Source: Azorhizobium doebereinerae UFLA1-100 (lineage in GTDB: Bacteria; Pseudomonadota; Alphaproteobacteria; Rhizobiales; Xanthobacteraceae). From it: a DNA stretch of 64,000 nucleotides. Shown here one piece after another: positions 7,105 to 14,935 of this stretch. The stretch lies in contig NZ_AXBA01000034.1 of the NCBI RefSeq assembly GCF_000473085.1, positions 541 through 64,540 on the forward strand. The letters are read 5' to 3'. Position numbers and translations under genes: made by a program. A model generated the notes under the pieces. That model did not search any database. It was not told the origin of the DNA and saw only the letters and a program-made list of their open reading frames with translations. How positions within the stretch are numbered: the stretch's first letter is position 1; every line of letters begins with the position of its first letter.

Positions 7105-7437
7105 ATGAGCGTCATTCCGCATGATTTTGGCGCCGATGCTCTTTGGGCGGCGCGCCGACTGCGCGGGCAGCTCGGCCTCGATGCCCTCCACGAGGCCAAT
7201 GTCAGAGCTAATCCGCTGCCTTACCTGGAGCGCGCCAGCGAACAGATCTATCAATTGGAGAAGGCGTTGTTCGAAGCTGCGGAAGCGGGCCGCGGCCGGC
7301 CGGAAGGTCCGTCTGTCGGGGCGAGCGTCACCATCGATGTCGTCGAGTATGATCGTCTTCTGGCTTGCCGCGCGGCGGTCGAGACGGCGCTGAAGGCATT
7401 GGTGACAACCCCGGACGAGGCAGGGGCGGACGCTTGA
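7105..7437 (+). CDS. Small protein of unknown function
   Basis: The 110-residue protein has a strong ribosome-binding site (AGGAGGAG) before the ATG. It has no recognised domain: an N-terminal helical region (ADALWAARRLRGQLGLDALH), then a likely coiled segment (YLERASEQIYQLEKALFEAA), then a second helix. It could belong to the upstream transcription unit despite the hairpin at 7025. I do not recognise it. Confidence 0.65.
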   Translation: MSVIPHDFGADALWAARRLRGQLGLDALHEANVRANPLPYLERASEQIYQLEKALFEAAEAGRGRPEGPSVGASVTIDVVEYDRLLACRAAVETALKALVTTPDEAGADA

Positions 7438-7600
7438 TGATGATCGCTCGACCGCGACGGGCGTGATCGGGATCGATCCGAACTTGCTCAAAATATCCAA
7501 AGCCCTAGGCTGCGTTCCCGAAGTGGGGGGCGAAAGTCGAGAGTCGGGGCCAGCTTACGGCTGTTGGTCGCTCGTTTTCGCCAGGATCGAGCGCCGTGCC

Positions 7601-7858
7601 ATGATCAAAATGTTTCCGATTGCGCTTTGCTGTTTTATACTTGTGTCCTGTTCTGAAAAGGTCCCCGACTATGATTATGAGCGGCTTCTGAGCAAGGTTC
7701 AGAACGTAAAGGACATCAAGGCGGTCAGCTCGGATTGGATTCGCTTCGCCTGTGGCGAGATCAAGAGACGCGAAGGTGAAAAGCTTGAGGTGGCGCGGAA
7801 GTCGGGCTCGTTCTACTCGCCGCCTCCGGCGCAGTCTGTCTGCCTTCAGGTAAGGTGA
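7601..7858 (+). CDS. Small putative lipoprotein
   Basis: The 85-residue protein starts with a short signal peptide MIKMFPIALCCFILVSC ending in a lipobox (LVSC), so a diacylated Cys17 and membrane anchoring are predicted. The mature part is charged (Lys/Glu) and has no recognised domain. Base composition is clearly lower in GC than its neighbours (for example tgttttatacttgtgtcc), which hints at a separate origin. The in-frame upstream ATG at 7463 would hide the signal peptide, so the start at 7601 is preferred. The 7438-7600 gap holds no promoter I can support. Confidence 0.6.
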   Translation: MIKMFPIALCCFILVSCSEKVPDYDYERLLSKVQNVKDIKAVSSDWIRFACGEIKRREGEKLEVARKSGSFYSPPPAQSVCLQVR

Positions 7859-7884
7859 GATCTTCATCTGGCGGGCTCCGAGCC

Positions 7885-7908
7885 TGTCGCAATGGTGCCA
7901 TCGCGACA
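7885..7908. repeat. 24-bp imperfect palindrome, possible operator
   Basis: TGTCGC at 7885-7890 pairs with GCGACA at 7903-7908, and ATGG with CCAT inside; one internal and the central position do not pair. It lies just upstream of a NifA-type site and sigma-54 element, and could be an operator or an RNA hairpin closing the lipoprotein gene. Confidence 0.4.
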
Positions 7909-7916
7909 CGGCGCCC

Positions 7917-7932
7917 TGTTCCCTTCCCGACA
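7917..7932. promoter_or_regulatory. Possible NifA site
   Basis: TGTTCCCTTCCCGACA fits TGT-N10-ACA. Its centre is only about 65 bp from the predicted start of the sigma-54 promoter at 7963, closer than usual, so function is less certain. Confidence 0.45.
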
Positions 7933-7962
7933 GCAGTTCCCGGCGCCCAAGGCTTTCTCGTT

Positions 7963-7978
7963 CGGCAAGGATCTTGCT
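7963..7978 (+). promoter_or_regulatory. Sigma-54 promoter of two small unknown genes
   Basis: CGGCAAGGATCTTGCT has GG-N10-GC spacing and a perfect TTGCT; -24 matches 4 of 6. It lies 51 bp before the ATG at 8029. Confidence 0.6.
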
Positions 7979-8028
7979 CCCCCTGAGCCGAGGCCCGGCG
8001 CCGCCGGGCGGAGCGGAAAGGTGCAGGG

Positions 8029-8274
8029 ATGACGGTGGCAGAGGGCTTCTTCGTGGATTGGGACGGCAACGCGCGGGCCACGCAGGATCCCGGCGGCGGC
8101 TATCTGTGCGAAGCCGACAGCGTGGCGCGCTACGTGGCCATCACCACGCGCAACGGCACACTGGTGCATGAGGCGACATTCTACAAATCCCTCGCCGACA
8201 TCGCCAAGGCCGGCATCACGGCGCCGCTGGTGCCGGGCTCCCACCCCTGGGGGTCGCAGCGCGACGGCTTCTGA
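8029..8274 (+). CDS. Small nif-region protein of unknown function
   Basis: The 81-residue protein has no recognised domain. It starts MTVAEGFFVDWDGN and ends GSHPWGSQRDGF; predicted secondary structure is mixed beta/alpha. A sigma-54 element lies 51 bp upstream, and it probably forms a unit with the gene at 8315, 40 bp downstream. Function unknown. Confidence 0.65.
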   Translation: MTVAEGFFVDWDGNARATQDPGGGYLCEADSVARYVAITTRNGTLVHEATFYKSLADIAKAGITAPLVPGSHPWGSQRDGF

Positions 8275-8314
8275 GGACGCTGCATCCGATCTCGTTCAGC
8301 ACAGGAGACTGGCG

Positions 8315-8554
8315 ATGCTTCCCACCACCATCCTGATCGACGAAGCCCCGCGCTGCGTGGTGCGGCCCACCGACACCAAGGATCTCAACCGCTTCCTGCG
8401 CAACGGCAAGGCCTATCTGCTCGGCGACAAGCCGGGCGGGGTCATCTCCCATCGCACGGCCGAGCCGTCGGAACTGGAGAAATGGTCCAGCGGCCTCGCC
8501 CTGCACCGGGCCTGGGGCGGTTCCGAGGATGAGTTCTTCGGTATTCCGCTTTAG
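8315..8554 (+). CDS. Small nif-region protein of unknown function
   Basis: The 79-residue protein starts at the ATG at 8315 (MLPTTILIDEAPRCVVRPTD), preceded by AGGAG at suitable distance. It has no recognised domain; a central KAYLLGDKPGG turn is visible. It is probably co-transcribed with the gene at 8029 and ends overlapping the stop of the convergent GNAT gene by four bases. Confidence 0.65.
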   Translation: MLPTTILIDEAPRCVVRPTDTKDLNRFLRNGKAYLLGDKPGGVISHRTAEPSELEKWSSGLALHRAWGGSEDEFFGIPL

Positions 8555-9039
8555 GGACGTTCATCGCCCGTGGCCGTCGGGCGGATCGGTTTGCGCATGT
8601 GGACGATCACGCCGCCGGCCCACGTCTCCTCGTGGTCGATGGCGTAGCCGGCGCTGGCGTAGAGCCGGATATTTTCGGCGAAGAGGCGGTTGGTGTAGAG
8701 CCGCATTTCGCCGAGCCCCCGCACGCGGGCCTGATCCTCCGTGTGGGCGAGCAGGCGGCGACCGAAGCCACGGCCCTGGAAAGCGGGGGAAACCGCGAGA
8801 TTCTCGATCAGCAAATAGTCGGGTGCCGGGATCATCTCGACGAGCGCGGCGAGGGTGGCGCCCGCGAACAGCAGGTCAATGGCGTGCCGCTCCACCGCCG
8901 CGTGATAATCCGCCATCATGGGTCTGGGCTCGCGCCCGACGACGGGCACCCATTTGGCATAGGCCGCGCGGGTCAGGGTGCGGATGGCGTCGGCATCCGC
9001 AAGGCAGGCGGGCCTCAGGGATACGTGCTCTTCCTTCAT
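8551..9039 (-). CDS. GNAT family N-acetyltransferase
   Basis: The 162-residue protein has the GNAT core. Motif A is LAVSPAFQGRGFGRRLL (acetyl-CoA pyrophosphate loop Q/R-x-x-G-x-G/A), preceded by YLLIENLAV, and motif B-like RLYTNRLFAENIRLYASAGY follows. GNATs transfer an acetyl group to an amine; the substrate cannot be told. The ATG at 9039 is chosen because the sequence becomes GNAT-like immediately after (VSLRPACLADADAIRTL). It is convergent with the preceding small gene and unlikely to be part of the nif regulon. Confidence 0.88.
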   Translation of the reverse strand: MKEEHVSLRPACLADADAIRTLTRAAYAKWVPVVGREPRPMMADYHAAVERHAIDLLFAGATLAALVEMIPAPDYLLIENLAVSPAFQGRGFGRRLLAHTEDQARVRGLGEMRLYTNRLFAENIRLYASAGYAIDHEETWAGGVIVHMRKPIRPTATGDERP

Positions 9040-9126
9040 CGTGCCCCCTTCCAGACGGCCCGTTCGGTGTCGGCAGGCCATCCCATGTCCGATGGATGCC
9101 TGTCCAGCGTGGGCGGCCGATGTGCT

Positions 9127-10119
9127 TCAGCCATCCGCGCGCAGGCGGCTCGGCGGGGTGTCATGGAGGCGGCTCCAGGCCCGGCGGAACTGCCGGGTGG
9201 AGCCGAAGCCTGCGCGCTCGGCGACGCGCTCCATGTCGAGGGTCGAGCCAGTGAGGAGTTCGCGGGCGAGCGCGATGCGCATGCGGTTCACATAATCCGT
9301 GACGGTGAGGCCGGTGTGGGCGTTGAACAGGCGCGAGAGGTTGCGCGGGCTGGCTCCGGCGATGCGGGCCAGCGTCTCCACCGGCCAATCACGCGACGGG
9401 TCCGCGGCTACCGCATCCTGCGCCCGGTGAATGGCGGGGTGGATGTGGTTGCGCCCTTCCAGCCAGGGCGACAGTTGCGGGTCGGCGCCGCCGCGCCGGA
9501 GATAGACGACGAGATAGCGCGCCACCTCCAGCGCGGTCGCCGGCCCCGCCGCCTCGGCCACGATGTGCAGCATGAGGTCGACCCCCGCGGTGATGCCGGC
9601 GCTGGTGAGGCGCTCGCCATCTTCCACATAGAGCCGGTTCTCCAGGATGCGGGCCGCCGGGGCGAGGCGGGCAAGGTCCGCCATGCCGGCGTGGTGGGTG
9701 GTGCAGGCGTGCCCGTCCAGCAGCCGGGCGCGGGCGGCGAGCAGGGCGCCGGAGCAGATGGAGACGAGGCGGATGCCCGGCCGCACCGCGCGCCTGAGCC
9801 AGTCCACGATGGCGGCTTCGTCCGTCGCATCCGCCGCCCGGTCCGGCGGCGGGCCGAGCGGCTCATCGGCGTTGCCGGATACCACCACCATGGCGTTGTC
9901 CGGCAGATGGTCGGGCAAGGGGGCGATACCGGCGAGGGCGATGCCGACGGAGCTGCCGACGGAGGGGGAAGGCCCCACATAGGCGATGGAGAAGTGCACC
10001 GCCGCCTGTTCCAGATTGGCCTTGCGCAGCACCTCCATCGGTCCGGCGACGTCGAGCAGCAGCACGCGCGGCGGCACCACCACGAAGACCGGAATGTCGC
10101 GCGGGACCGGGGCCGTCAT
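9127..10119 (-). CDS. GlxA-type transcriptional regulator (DJ-1/PfpI + AraC)
   Basis: The 330-residue protein has an N-terminal DJ-1/PfpI-like domain (about 10-190; nucleophile-elbow-like SICSGALLLA region) and a C-terminal AraC helix-turn-helix pair (about 235-325; WPVETLARIAGASPRNLSRLF and VAERAGFGSTRQFRRAW). This is the GlxA family, activators often linked to nitrogen compounds. Its ATG overlaps the stop of the upstream isochorismatase gene (ATGA), so the two are one operon and the regulator may control it. Confidence 0.92.
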   Translation of the reverse strand: MTAPVPRDIPVFVVVPPRVLLLDVAGPMEVLRKANLEQAAVHFSIAYVGPSPSVGSSVGIALAGIAPLPDHLPDNAMVVVSGNADEPLGPPPDRAADATDEAAIVDWLRRAVRPGIRLVSICSGALLAARARLLDGHACTTHHAGMADLARLAPAARILENRLYVEDGERLTSAGITAGVDLMLHIVAEAAGPATALEVARYLVVYLRRGGADPQLSPWLEGRNHIHPAIHRAQDAVAADPSRDWPVETLARIAGASPRNLSRLFNAHTGLTVTDYVNRMRIALARELLTGSTLDMERVAERAGFGSTRQFRRAWSRLHDTPPSRLRADG

Positions 10120-10682
10120 GCGGCGATCTTCTCCGGCCTGCCGGCCAGGGCTTCCGCCACGGTGGCGATGCGGGCGAAGCGGCCGGCGAGCACCAGTTCG
10201 GTGCGGGCGCGGATTTCCGCCGGGCTCCACTCCCGGCCCGTGGCGTCGGTCATGGGGAAGGTCAGCGTTGCCGCGGCGACGAAATCCACCGCGTAGCCGA
10301 GATCGGAGGCGTGGCGGGTGGTGGTCTCGCAGCACTGCTCGGTGCGGATGCCGGACACGATGATGCGGCGGATGCCGTGCGCCACCAGCCACACGTCGAG
10401 CCCGGTACCCACCAGGGCACTGTGCCGGCGCTTGCGAAACACGGCATCGGCGGCGATGCGCAGCGGCTCCAGCACGGTGACGAAGCCGGAGGCCTCAGAG
10501 AAGGGGCCGGTGTCCTCCACGTGGAAGACCTGGAGGACGGGGATGCCTGCGGCCTTCGCGCCGTCCACCAGAGCCTGCTGCTGTTCCACGTAAGAGGCGA
10601 GATCGTCGGCACGGAAATAGGGCCGGTGGCGGAACGAGGTCTGGGCATCGATCACGATGAGGGCGGTATCGGCTACGGACAT
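10116..10682 (-). CDS. Isochorismatase-like cysteine hydrolase
   Basis: The 188-residue protein has the triad of the isochorismatase-like family: Asp in VIDAQTSF, Lys in FRKRRHSAL and the nucleophile Cys in GIRTEQCCETTTR. These enzymes hydrolyse amides, N-carbamoyl compounds or enol-ethers; the exact substrate is unclear. It is followed directly by the GlxA-type regulator with a 4-bp overlap. Confidence 0.88.
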   Translation of the reverse strand: MSVADTALIVIDAQTSFRHRPYFRADDLASYVEQQQALVDGAKAAGIPVLQVFHVEDTGPFSEASGFVTVLEPLRIAADAVFRKRRHSALVGTGLDVWLVAHGIRRIIVSGIRTEQCCETTTRHASDLGYAVDFVAAATLTFPMTDATGREWSPAEIRARTELVLAGRFARIATVAEALAGRPEKIAA

Positions 10683-10819
10683 TTCGCGGTGCTCCCAATG
10701 GCTGACATTGGAGGAGCTTAGGGCCACGGTTTCAAGCCGAAATACCCGTTCCGGACGAAGAGGGGACAGTTTGCGCCATTCGGGCTGGCGGCTCGCGCGG
10801 CCTCCGCCCAGCGCCTGAC

Positions 10820-11254
10820 TCAGGGGCGGTGGCCGTGGCCGGTGTCGTGCGGGTTGCCGGCAGTGTTGCGCATCCAGTCGGCCAGCTTGGTCATGGCGTC
10901 GTCGATACTCTGCCGGGCCTCCGCGTCAGCCACCGTCTCGGCCAGCGCGCCACGCATGCAATGCATCCAGGCGTCGCGCTCCGCATTGCCGATGGCGAAG
11001 CCTAGATGGCGCTGGCGCAGGCGCGGATGCCCCTTCTCCGCCGAATAGAGCTTCGGGCCGCCCAGCCATTCGGTGAGGTAGCGCTTGAGCACGCTCTTGG
11101 TGTTGGTGAGGTCCGGCGCATGCATGGTGCGGATGTGCGCGGCCTCCGCCTCGCTGTCCATGCGGCGGTAGAAGGCCTCCACCAGCCGGTCGATGGTCAC
11201 CGGCCCGCCGATGCGTTCGAAAATGGACACTTGAACGTCTGCCTCGGACATCAT
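10820..11254 (-). CDS. Group II truncated haemoglobin
   Basis: The 144-residue protein has the 2/2 haemoglobin pattern: FERIGGPVTIDRLVEAFYRRM at the N-terminus, LKRYLTEWLGGPKLYS, the proximal-His segment GHPRLRQRH and AWMHCMRGALAE. Such haemoglobins bind O2 or NO tightly. In a diazotroph, respiration at low O2 or O2/NO scavenging near nitrogenase is plausible. Two adjacent ATGs (11254, 11251) follow GGGAG. It is the last gene of a six-gene minus-strand run that includes a Rieske protein and a YyaL-type protein. Confidence 0.88.
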   Translation of the reverse strand: MMSEADVQVSIFERIGGPVTIDRLVEAFYRRMDSEAEAAHIRTMHAPDLTNTKSVLKRYLTEWLGGPKLYSAEKGHPRLRQRHLGFAIGNAERDAWMHCMRGALAETVADAEARQSIDDAMTKLADWMRNTAGNPHDTGHGHRP

Positions 11255-11261
11255 GCGCTCC

Positions 11262-13373
11262 CTATCGGCTCTCATCTACCATGGCGCGCATGGCGGGTTC
11301 AGCATTCACATTGTCCCACCGGCGCGCCGGCCCAGGCAGGAGACGCAGCAGCGCCTGCGGGTCGGTGACCGGCAGCGAGCAGGTCTCGCCCCTGCAGACA
11401 TAGGCGGTGGCCCGGCCCGCGACGGCGGCCTTGCCGGCGGCGGGATGGCCGCCCGGCAGCGGCGCATCGGCGGGCAGCACGGTGAGCACCAGGTTGGGCA
11501 GGCTCGCGCCCGCCACCATGTCCAGCAGCGCCTCCAGCCCGTCGCCCGCGCGGATCACCACCGCGACGGCGTTCAGCAGCATGTCGAAGCCTGACAGCAA
11601 GGCGGCGAACGGCACCGCCTGCCGGGTTAACTCGCCGGCGAAGGCGGCGACGATCGCGTCAGCCTTGTCGCGATAGGCGGCTTTGCCGGTGAGGTGGAAC
11701 AGCGTGGCGAACACCTCCACCATCACGCCGTTGCCCGAGGGCGTTGCATTGTCGGTGGCGGTGCGGATGCGGGTGATGAGGTCTTCGGCATCGTCCGGGG
11801 TCAGGAAATAGCCGGGATGGCCGGCATGGGCGAAATGGGCGTCGAGGCAGGCGGGCCAGCCCTCGGCGCGGGCGAGATCGGCACCCTCACCGGTGGCCTG
11901 ATGCAGCGCCAGCGCGGCGCGGGCCATGGCGGCGTAATCGTCCAGCGTGCCCGGATGGATGCGTCCATCGCACCAGGAATGGGCCAGCCGCCCGTCCGGC
12001 AGGCGCATGCGCGTGGTCACGAAGGCGAAGGCCCCACGTGCCGCCGCCAGCCACTCCGGCCGCCGGAAGGCGGTGCCCGCGCGGCAGAGCGCGGCGATGG
12101 CGAGGCCGTTCCAGTCCGCCAGCACCTTGTGGTCGCGGCCGGGCCGGACACGCCCCGCCCGCGCGGCGAGCAGGATGTCCCGCGCGGCTGCGAGCCGGGC
12201 TTCCACCTCCGGGGCGGCGCGCTCGGGTTTGTCCGAGCGATTGAGGATGGACTTGCCCTCCCAATTGCCGATGCGGTGGACATCGTAATGGCGCTTGAAG
12301 AGGGCGGCGTCGGCGCCGAGCAGCGCCTCCACCTCGGCCGCGGTCCAGACGTAGAACTTGCCTTCCTCATGCTCGCTGTCGGCATCGAGCGCGGCGGCGA
12401 AGGCGCCGCCGTCCACCCGCATCTCGCGCAGCAGGAAGCCGATGGTCTCGGCCACCCGTTCGGCGAACAGCGGGTTGCCGGTCTCCTGCCACGCCAGGGT
12501 CAGCAGTTCCACCAGCTGGGCATTGTCGTAGAGCATCTTCTCGAAATGCGGCACCAGCCATGCGGCGTCGGTGGCATAGCGGGCGTAGCCGCCGCCCAGA
12601 TGGTCGTAGATGCCGCCCTGCGACATGCGCTCCAGCGTCAGCAGTACGGCATCGCGGAAGGTCGCGCGGCCGGTGCGGTGCCAGGCGCGCCACAGCAGCG
12701 ACAGCACCGGCGAATGGGGGAATTTGGGCGCCTGCCCGAGGCCGCCGTCCACCGGGTCGATCAGGGCGCAGAGCCCCTCGCAAATGTCATCCAGCCGCTC
12801 GGGGGTGAGGGGGGCGTCGGGCGGCGGGGCGGAGAGCTGGCGCAGGCCCTCGCGCAGGGTCCGCATGTTCTTCTCCAGTGCCGGCCTCCGGTGGCGGTAG
12901 ACTTCGGCGGTGCGGCGCAGGATATCGGGAAAGGCCGGGCGGCCGTAGCGGCGCTCCGGCGGATAATAGGTGCCGCCCCAATAGGGCTCGCCGTCGGGCG
13001 TGAGGAACATGGTGAGCGGCCAGCCGCCGCTCTGGCCGAGCAGCGCCAGGGCGTTCTGGTAGATGGCGTCGATGTCCGGCCGCTCCTCGCGGTCCACCTT
13101 CACCGGGATGAAAAGCGCGTTCATCAGCGCGGCGGTGGCCGGGTCCTCGAAGCTCTCGCTGGCCATGACGTGGCACCAGTGGCAGGCGGCATAGCCCACC
13201 GAGAGCAGGATGGGCTTGTCCTCGCGCCGCGCCCGCTCCAGCGTCTCCGACGCCCAGACCTGCCAGTGCACCGGATTGTCTTTGTGCTGGAGCAGATAGG
13301 GGCTGGTCTCGCTCCCCAGCCGGTTGCCGACGGGGCTGGCCTCCGAAGGCGTGGTGTCCGGCGCGGCATCCAT
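11262..13373 (-). CDS. YyaL/Spata20-type thioredoxin-domain protein (DUF255)
   Basis: The 703-residue protein has the DUF255 N-terminus: NRLGSETSPYLLQHKDNPVHW, then a thioredoxin-like CHWCHVM motif (CxxC) in YAACHWCHVMASESFED, and GGWPLTMFLTPDGEPYWGGTYY. A long alpha/alpha-barrel (six-hairpin glycosidase-like) region makes up the rest. The biochemical function of this widespread family is not settled. The start at 13373 matches the family N-terminus. Its position within a likely nif operon, seven bases from the haemoglobin gene, is notable. Confidence 0.93.
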   Translation of the reverse strand: MDAAPDTTPSEASPVGNRLGSETSPYLLQHKDNPVHWQVWASETLERARREDKPILLSVGYAACHWCHVMASESFEDPATAALMNALFIPVKVDREERPDIDAIYQNALALLGQSGGWPLTMFLTPDGEPYWGGTYYPPERRYGRPAFPDILRRTAEVYRHRRPALEKNMRTLREGLRQLSAPPPDAPLTPERLDDICEGLCALIDPVDGGLGQAPKFPHSPVLSLLWRAWHRTGRATFRDAVLLTLERMSQGGIYDHLGGGYARYATDAAWLVPHFEKMLYDNAQLVELLTLAWQETGNPLFAERVAETIGFLLREMRVDGGAFAAALDADSEHEEGKFYVWTAAEVEALLGADAALFKRHYDVHRIGNWEGKSILNRSDKPERAAPEVEARLAAARDILLAARAGRVRPGRDHKVLADWNGLAIAALCRAGTAFRRPEWLAAARGAFAFVTTRMRLPDGRLAHSWCDGRIHPGTLDDYAAMARAALALHQATGEGADLARAEGWPACLDAHFAHAGHPGYFLTPDDAEDLITRIRTATDNATPSGNGVMVEVFATLFHLTGKAAYRDKADAIVAAFAGELTRQAVPFAALLSGFDMLLNAVAVVIRAGDGLEALLDMVAGASLPNLVLTVLPADAPLPGGHPAAGKAAVAGRATAYVCRGETCSLPVTDPQALLRLLPGPARRWDNVNAEPAMRAMVDESR

Positions 13374-13378
13374 GGGCG

Positions 13379-13546
13379 CTACTCCTCCAGGCTCGGCTGG
13401 AGGATGACTTCCGCAGGAGCGCCTGGGCCCTGGCCGGCGATGAAGTCGAGGCTGTCCACGCGCGAGAGGCCGCCGTCGCTGTCCATCAGCACCACGGCAT
13501 CGTCCGGCAGGGTGGAGAGGGCGGCGATGAGCTGGGCGACCGTCAT
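13379..13546 (-). CDS. 55-residue protein of unknown function
   Basis: This short gene starts at the ATG at 13546 with a strong GGAGG six bases upstream. It begins MTVAQLIAALSTLPDDAVVL and ends VILQPSLEE; the stop lies five bases before the next ATG. It is acidic with no Cys and no membrane segment. Tight packing between genes on both sides and the good ribosome-binding site support it as real. Function unknown. Confidence 0.68.
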   Translation of the reverse strand: MTVAQLIAALSTLPDDAVVLMDSDGGLSRVDSLDFIAGQGPGAPAEVILQPSLEE

Positions 13547-13591
13547 GCTGTGCCTCCTTCGGGGCGGGTTGGGGGCGGGTCCGTAAGGGAA

Positions 13592-13930
13592 TCAGGCGGT
13601 GCCGGCGGGCTGGCCGGAGGGATCGAAGGCGAGTTCCGCCGGGTCTTCGTCCAGCATCACGATGGCCGCCCGGCTGAGCACGCCGTCGGCGTGATAGTCG
13701 TAGCGATGGGCGAGCTCGATCTCGCCATAGACCACCTTGTCGAAGCCGCGCAGCACGCCCGCCCCATCGAAATAGGCGCGGATGAAGGTGTTGCGGTTCG
13801 ACAGCGCTCCGGGATCGATGGCGTTGACCAAGGTGAAGGGCAGCTTCACGCCGGTATAGGAGACGAAGAAGCGGCAATCGGGCCACAGCTCCTGCATCGG
13901 GGGGGCTTCGCTCGGCGACGCTTCGGTCAT
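13592..13930 (-). CDS. Nif-region protein of unknown function
   Basis: The 112-residue protein is beta-rich, with CRFFVSYTGVKLPFTLVNAI near the N-terminus and YFDGAGVLRGFDKVVYGEIE in the middle, ending in a short Asp/Glu-rich part. I recognise no named domain with confidence. Its ATG overlaps the stop of the Rieske gene upstream, indicating an operon. Confidence 0.72.
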   Translation of the reverse strand: MTEASPSEAPPMQELWPDCRFFVSYTGVKLPFTLVNAIDPGALSNRNTFIRAYFDGAGVLRGFDKVVYGEIELAHRYDYHADGVLSRAAIVMLDEDPAELAFDPSGQPAGTA

Positions 13931-14433
13931 TGTCTCTCCGCCATTGGCGCGCCGCTTGACGCACTCCCGTTGATCAGCATTCGCTCATCACGGATGGATG
14001 TGATCTCCATGGTCTCGTCCGGCTCATCGAACGGATTGCGCGGCTGATCGTCCTCGGCCAGCGGCACGCCGCACAGGCAGACGTCGCCACCGATGACGGT
14101 GAGCGCCAGCGGGGTTAGGCTCTTGCCCTTGCAGCCGCCCTCGACGCACAGCCCGCTCTCGATGTCGAACTGTGCCTTGTGCCGCCCGCACTCCAGATGT
14201 GTGCGTGCGCGGTTGAAGAAGCCGCCCGTGCTGATGTTCAGCCAGGTGCCGTTGTGCGGGCAGGCGTTTACATAGCCGAAGAAGTCGCGGCCGCCCCGGC
14301 GCACCACGAAGATGGGGAAGGGCCGCACCTCGCCATCCTCGGTCCGGCGCGACAGGCGGAACGACCTGGCCTCGCCCGGCGCGATGGATTCCGCGTGGCA
14401 GATGGCGAAGACTTCGATCTGGTCCGCCGACAT
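13927..14433 (-). CDS. Rieske 2Fe-2S protein
   Basis: The 168-residue soluble protein has a Rieske centre: C-x-H at CPHN (Cys58/His60) and C-x2-H at CGRHKAQFD (Cys82/His85). It is followed by GLCVEGGCKGKSLTPLALTV, in the same layout as the Rieske protein at 30995-31411, so the two are paralogues. No transmembrane helix is visible, so it is of the ferredoxin type and probably donates electrons to a partner enzyme. A role in nif electron supply is inferred from position only. Confidence 0.88.
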   Translation of the reverse strand: MSADQIEVFAICHAESIAPGEARSFRLSRRTEDGEVRPFPIFVVRRGGRDFFGYVNACPHNGTWLNISTGGFFNRARTHLECGRHKAQFDIESGLCVEGGCKGKSLTPLALTVIGGDVCLCGVPLAEDDQPRNPFDEPDETMEITSIRDERMLINGSASSGAPMAERQ

Positions 14434-14452
14434 GCTGGCCTCGTATCGCGGC

Positions 14453-14761
14453 TCAGAGCGCCGAGAGCGTGCGTGCGCCCTTCAGCACCGGATAATTCTC
14501 CCGCAGGCTCCGCTCAAGCTTGCCGCAGAGCTGGCCGTCCGAGGCGGCGTCGGGGCCGACGAAATCGGTGCCGCACTCCCACACCTCGAAGAAGCAATGC
14601 AGCGCATCTTCATAGGCGGCGTCCGGCACGGTGGTGAGGTCGGTGAGCTGCGCGATGCCGCCCCCGGTGACCTCCAGCCGCCAGCTGCGGTCGTCCACCA
14701 CAGAGGCCAGCAACGCGCTCACCTCCGCCTTGCCCCAGGGGCTGTTGAGATCGATGACCAT
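14453..14761 (-). CDS. Nif-region protein of unknown function
   Basis: The 102-residue protein starts at the ATG at 14761 (MVIDLNSPWGKAEVSALLAS) after GGAG. It contains WRLEVTGGGIAQLTDL and CFFEVWECGTDFVGPDAA. No domain is recognised. It is the first gene of the run ending with the truncated haemoglobin and lies behind a possible sigma-54 element at 14843-14858. The much longer upstream reading frame is the antisense of the GST gene. Confidence 0.7.
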   Translation of the reverse strand: MVIDLNSPWGKAEVSALLASVVDDRSWRLEVTGGGIAQLTDLTTVPDAAYEDALHCFFEVWECGTDFVGPDAASDGQLCGKLERSLRENYPVLKGARTLSAL

Positions 14762-14842
14762 GCTCGCTCCGTCGCAAAGCCGACGCGCCCCTGTCGCGCA
14801 TGCGCCAGAAGGACCCGTCGAGACACCATCTGCGCCGATATT

Positions 14843-14858
14843 TGCATGAAGCATGCCG
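14843..14858 (-). promoter_or_regulatory. Possible sigma-54 promoter of the Rieske/YyaL/haemoglobin operon
   Basis: On the minus strand it reads CGGCATGCTTCATGCA: GG-N10-GC spacing is kept, with mismatches in both elements. It is 82 bp before the ATG at 14761. No perfect NifA site was found, so it is tentative. Confidence 0.45.
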
Positions 14859-14935
14859 CGCGGCGGCAGAGGCGGCGCGGGGATGAGGCTGGCGCGGCAT
14901 CCCGCGAGCGCCCTCCAGGCCCCAAAGGAGAGCCA

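Noticed and set aside
11694-13586. Open reading frame of 630 codons on the plus strand
   Set aside because: It is the antisense shadow of the YyaL-type gene, which has clear DUF255 motifs; the plus-strand translation is low-complexity and has no family character.
14792-14807. TGT-N10-CCA as a NifA site for the operon starting at 14761
   Set aside because: The third half-site base is wrong and the site would lie downstream of the predicted transcription start.
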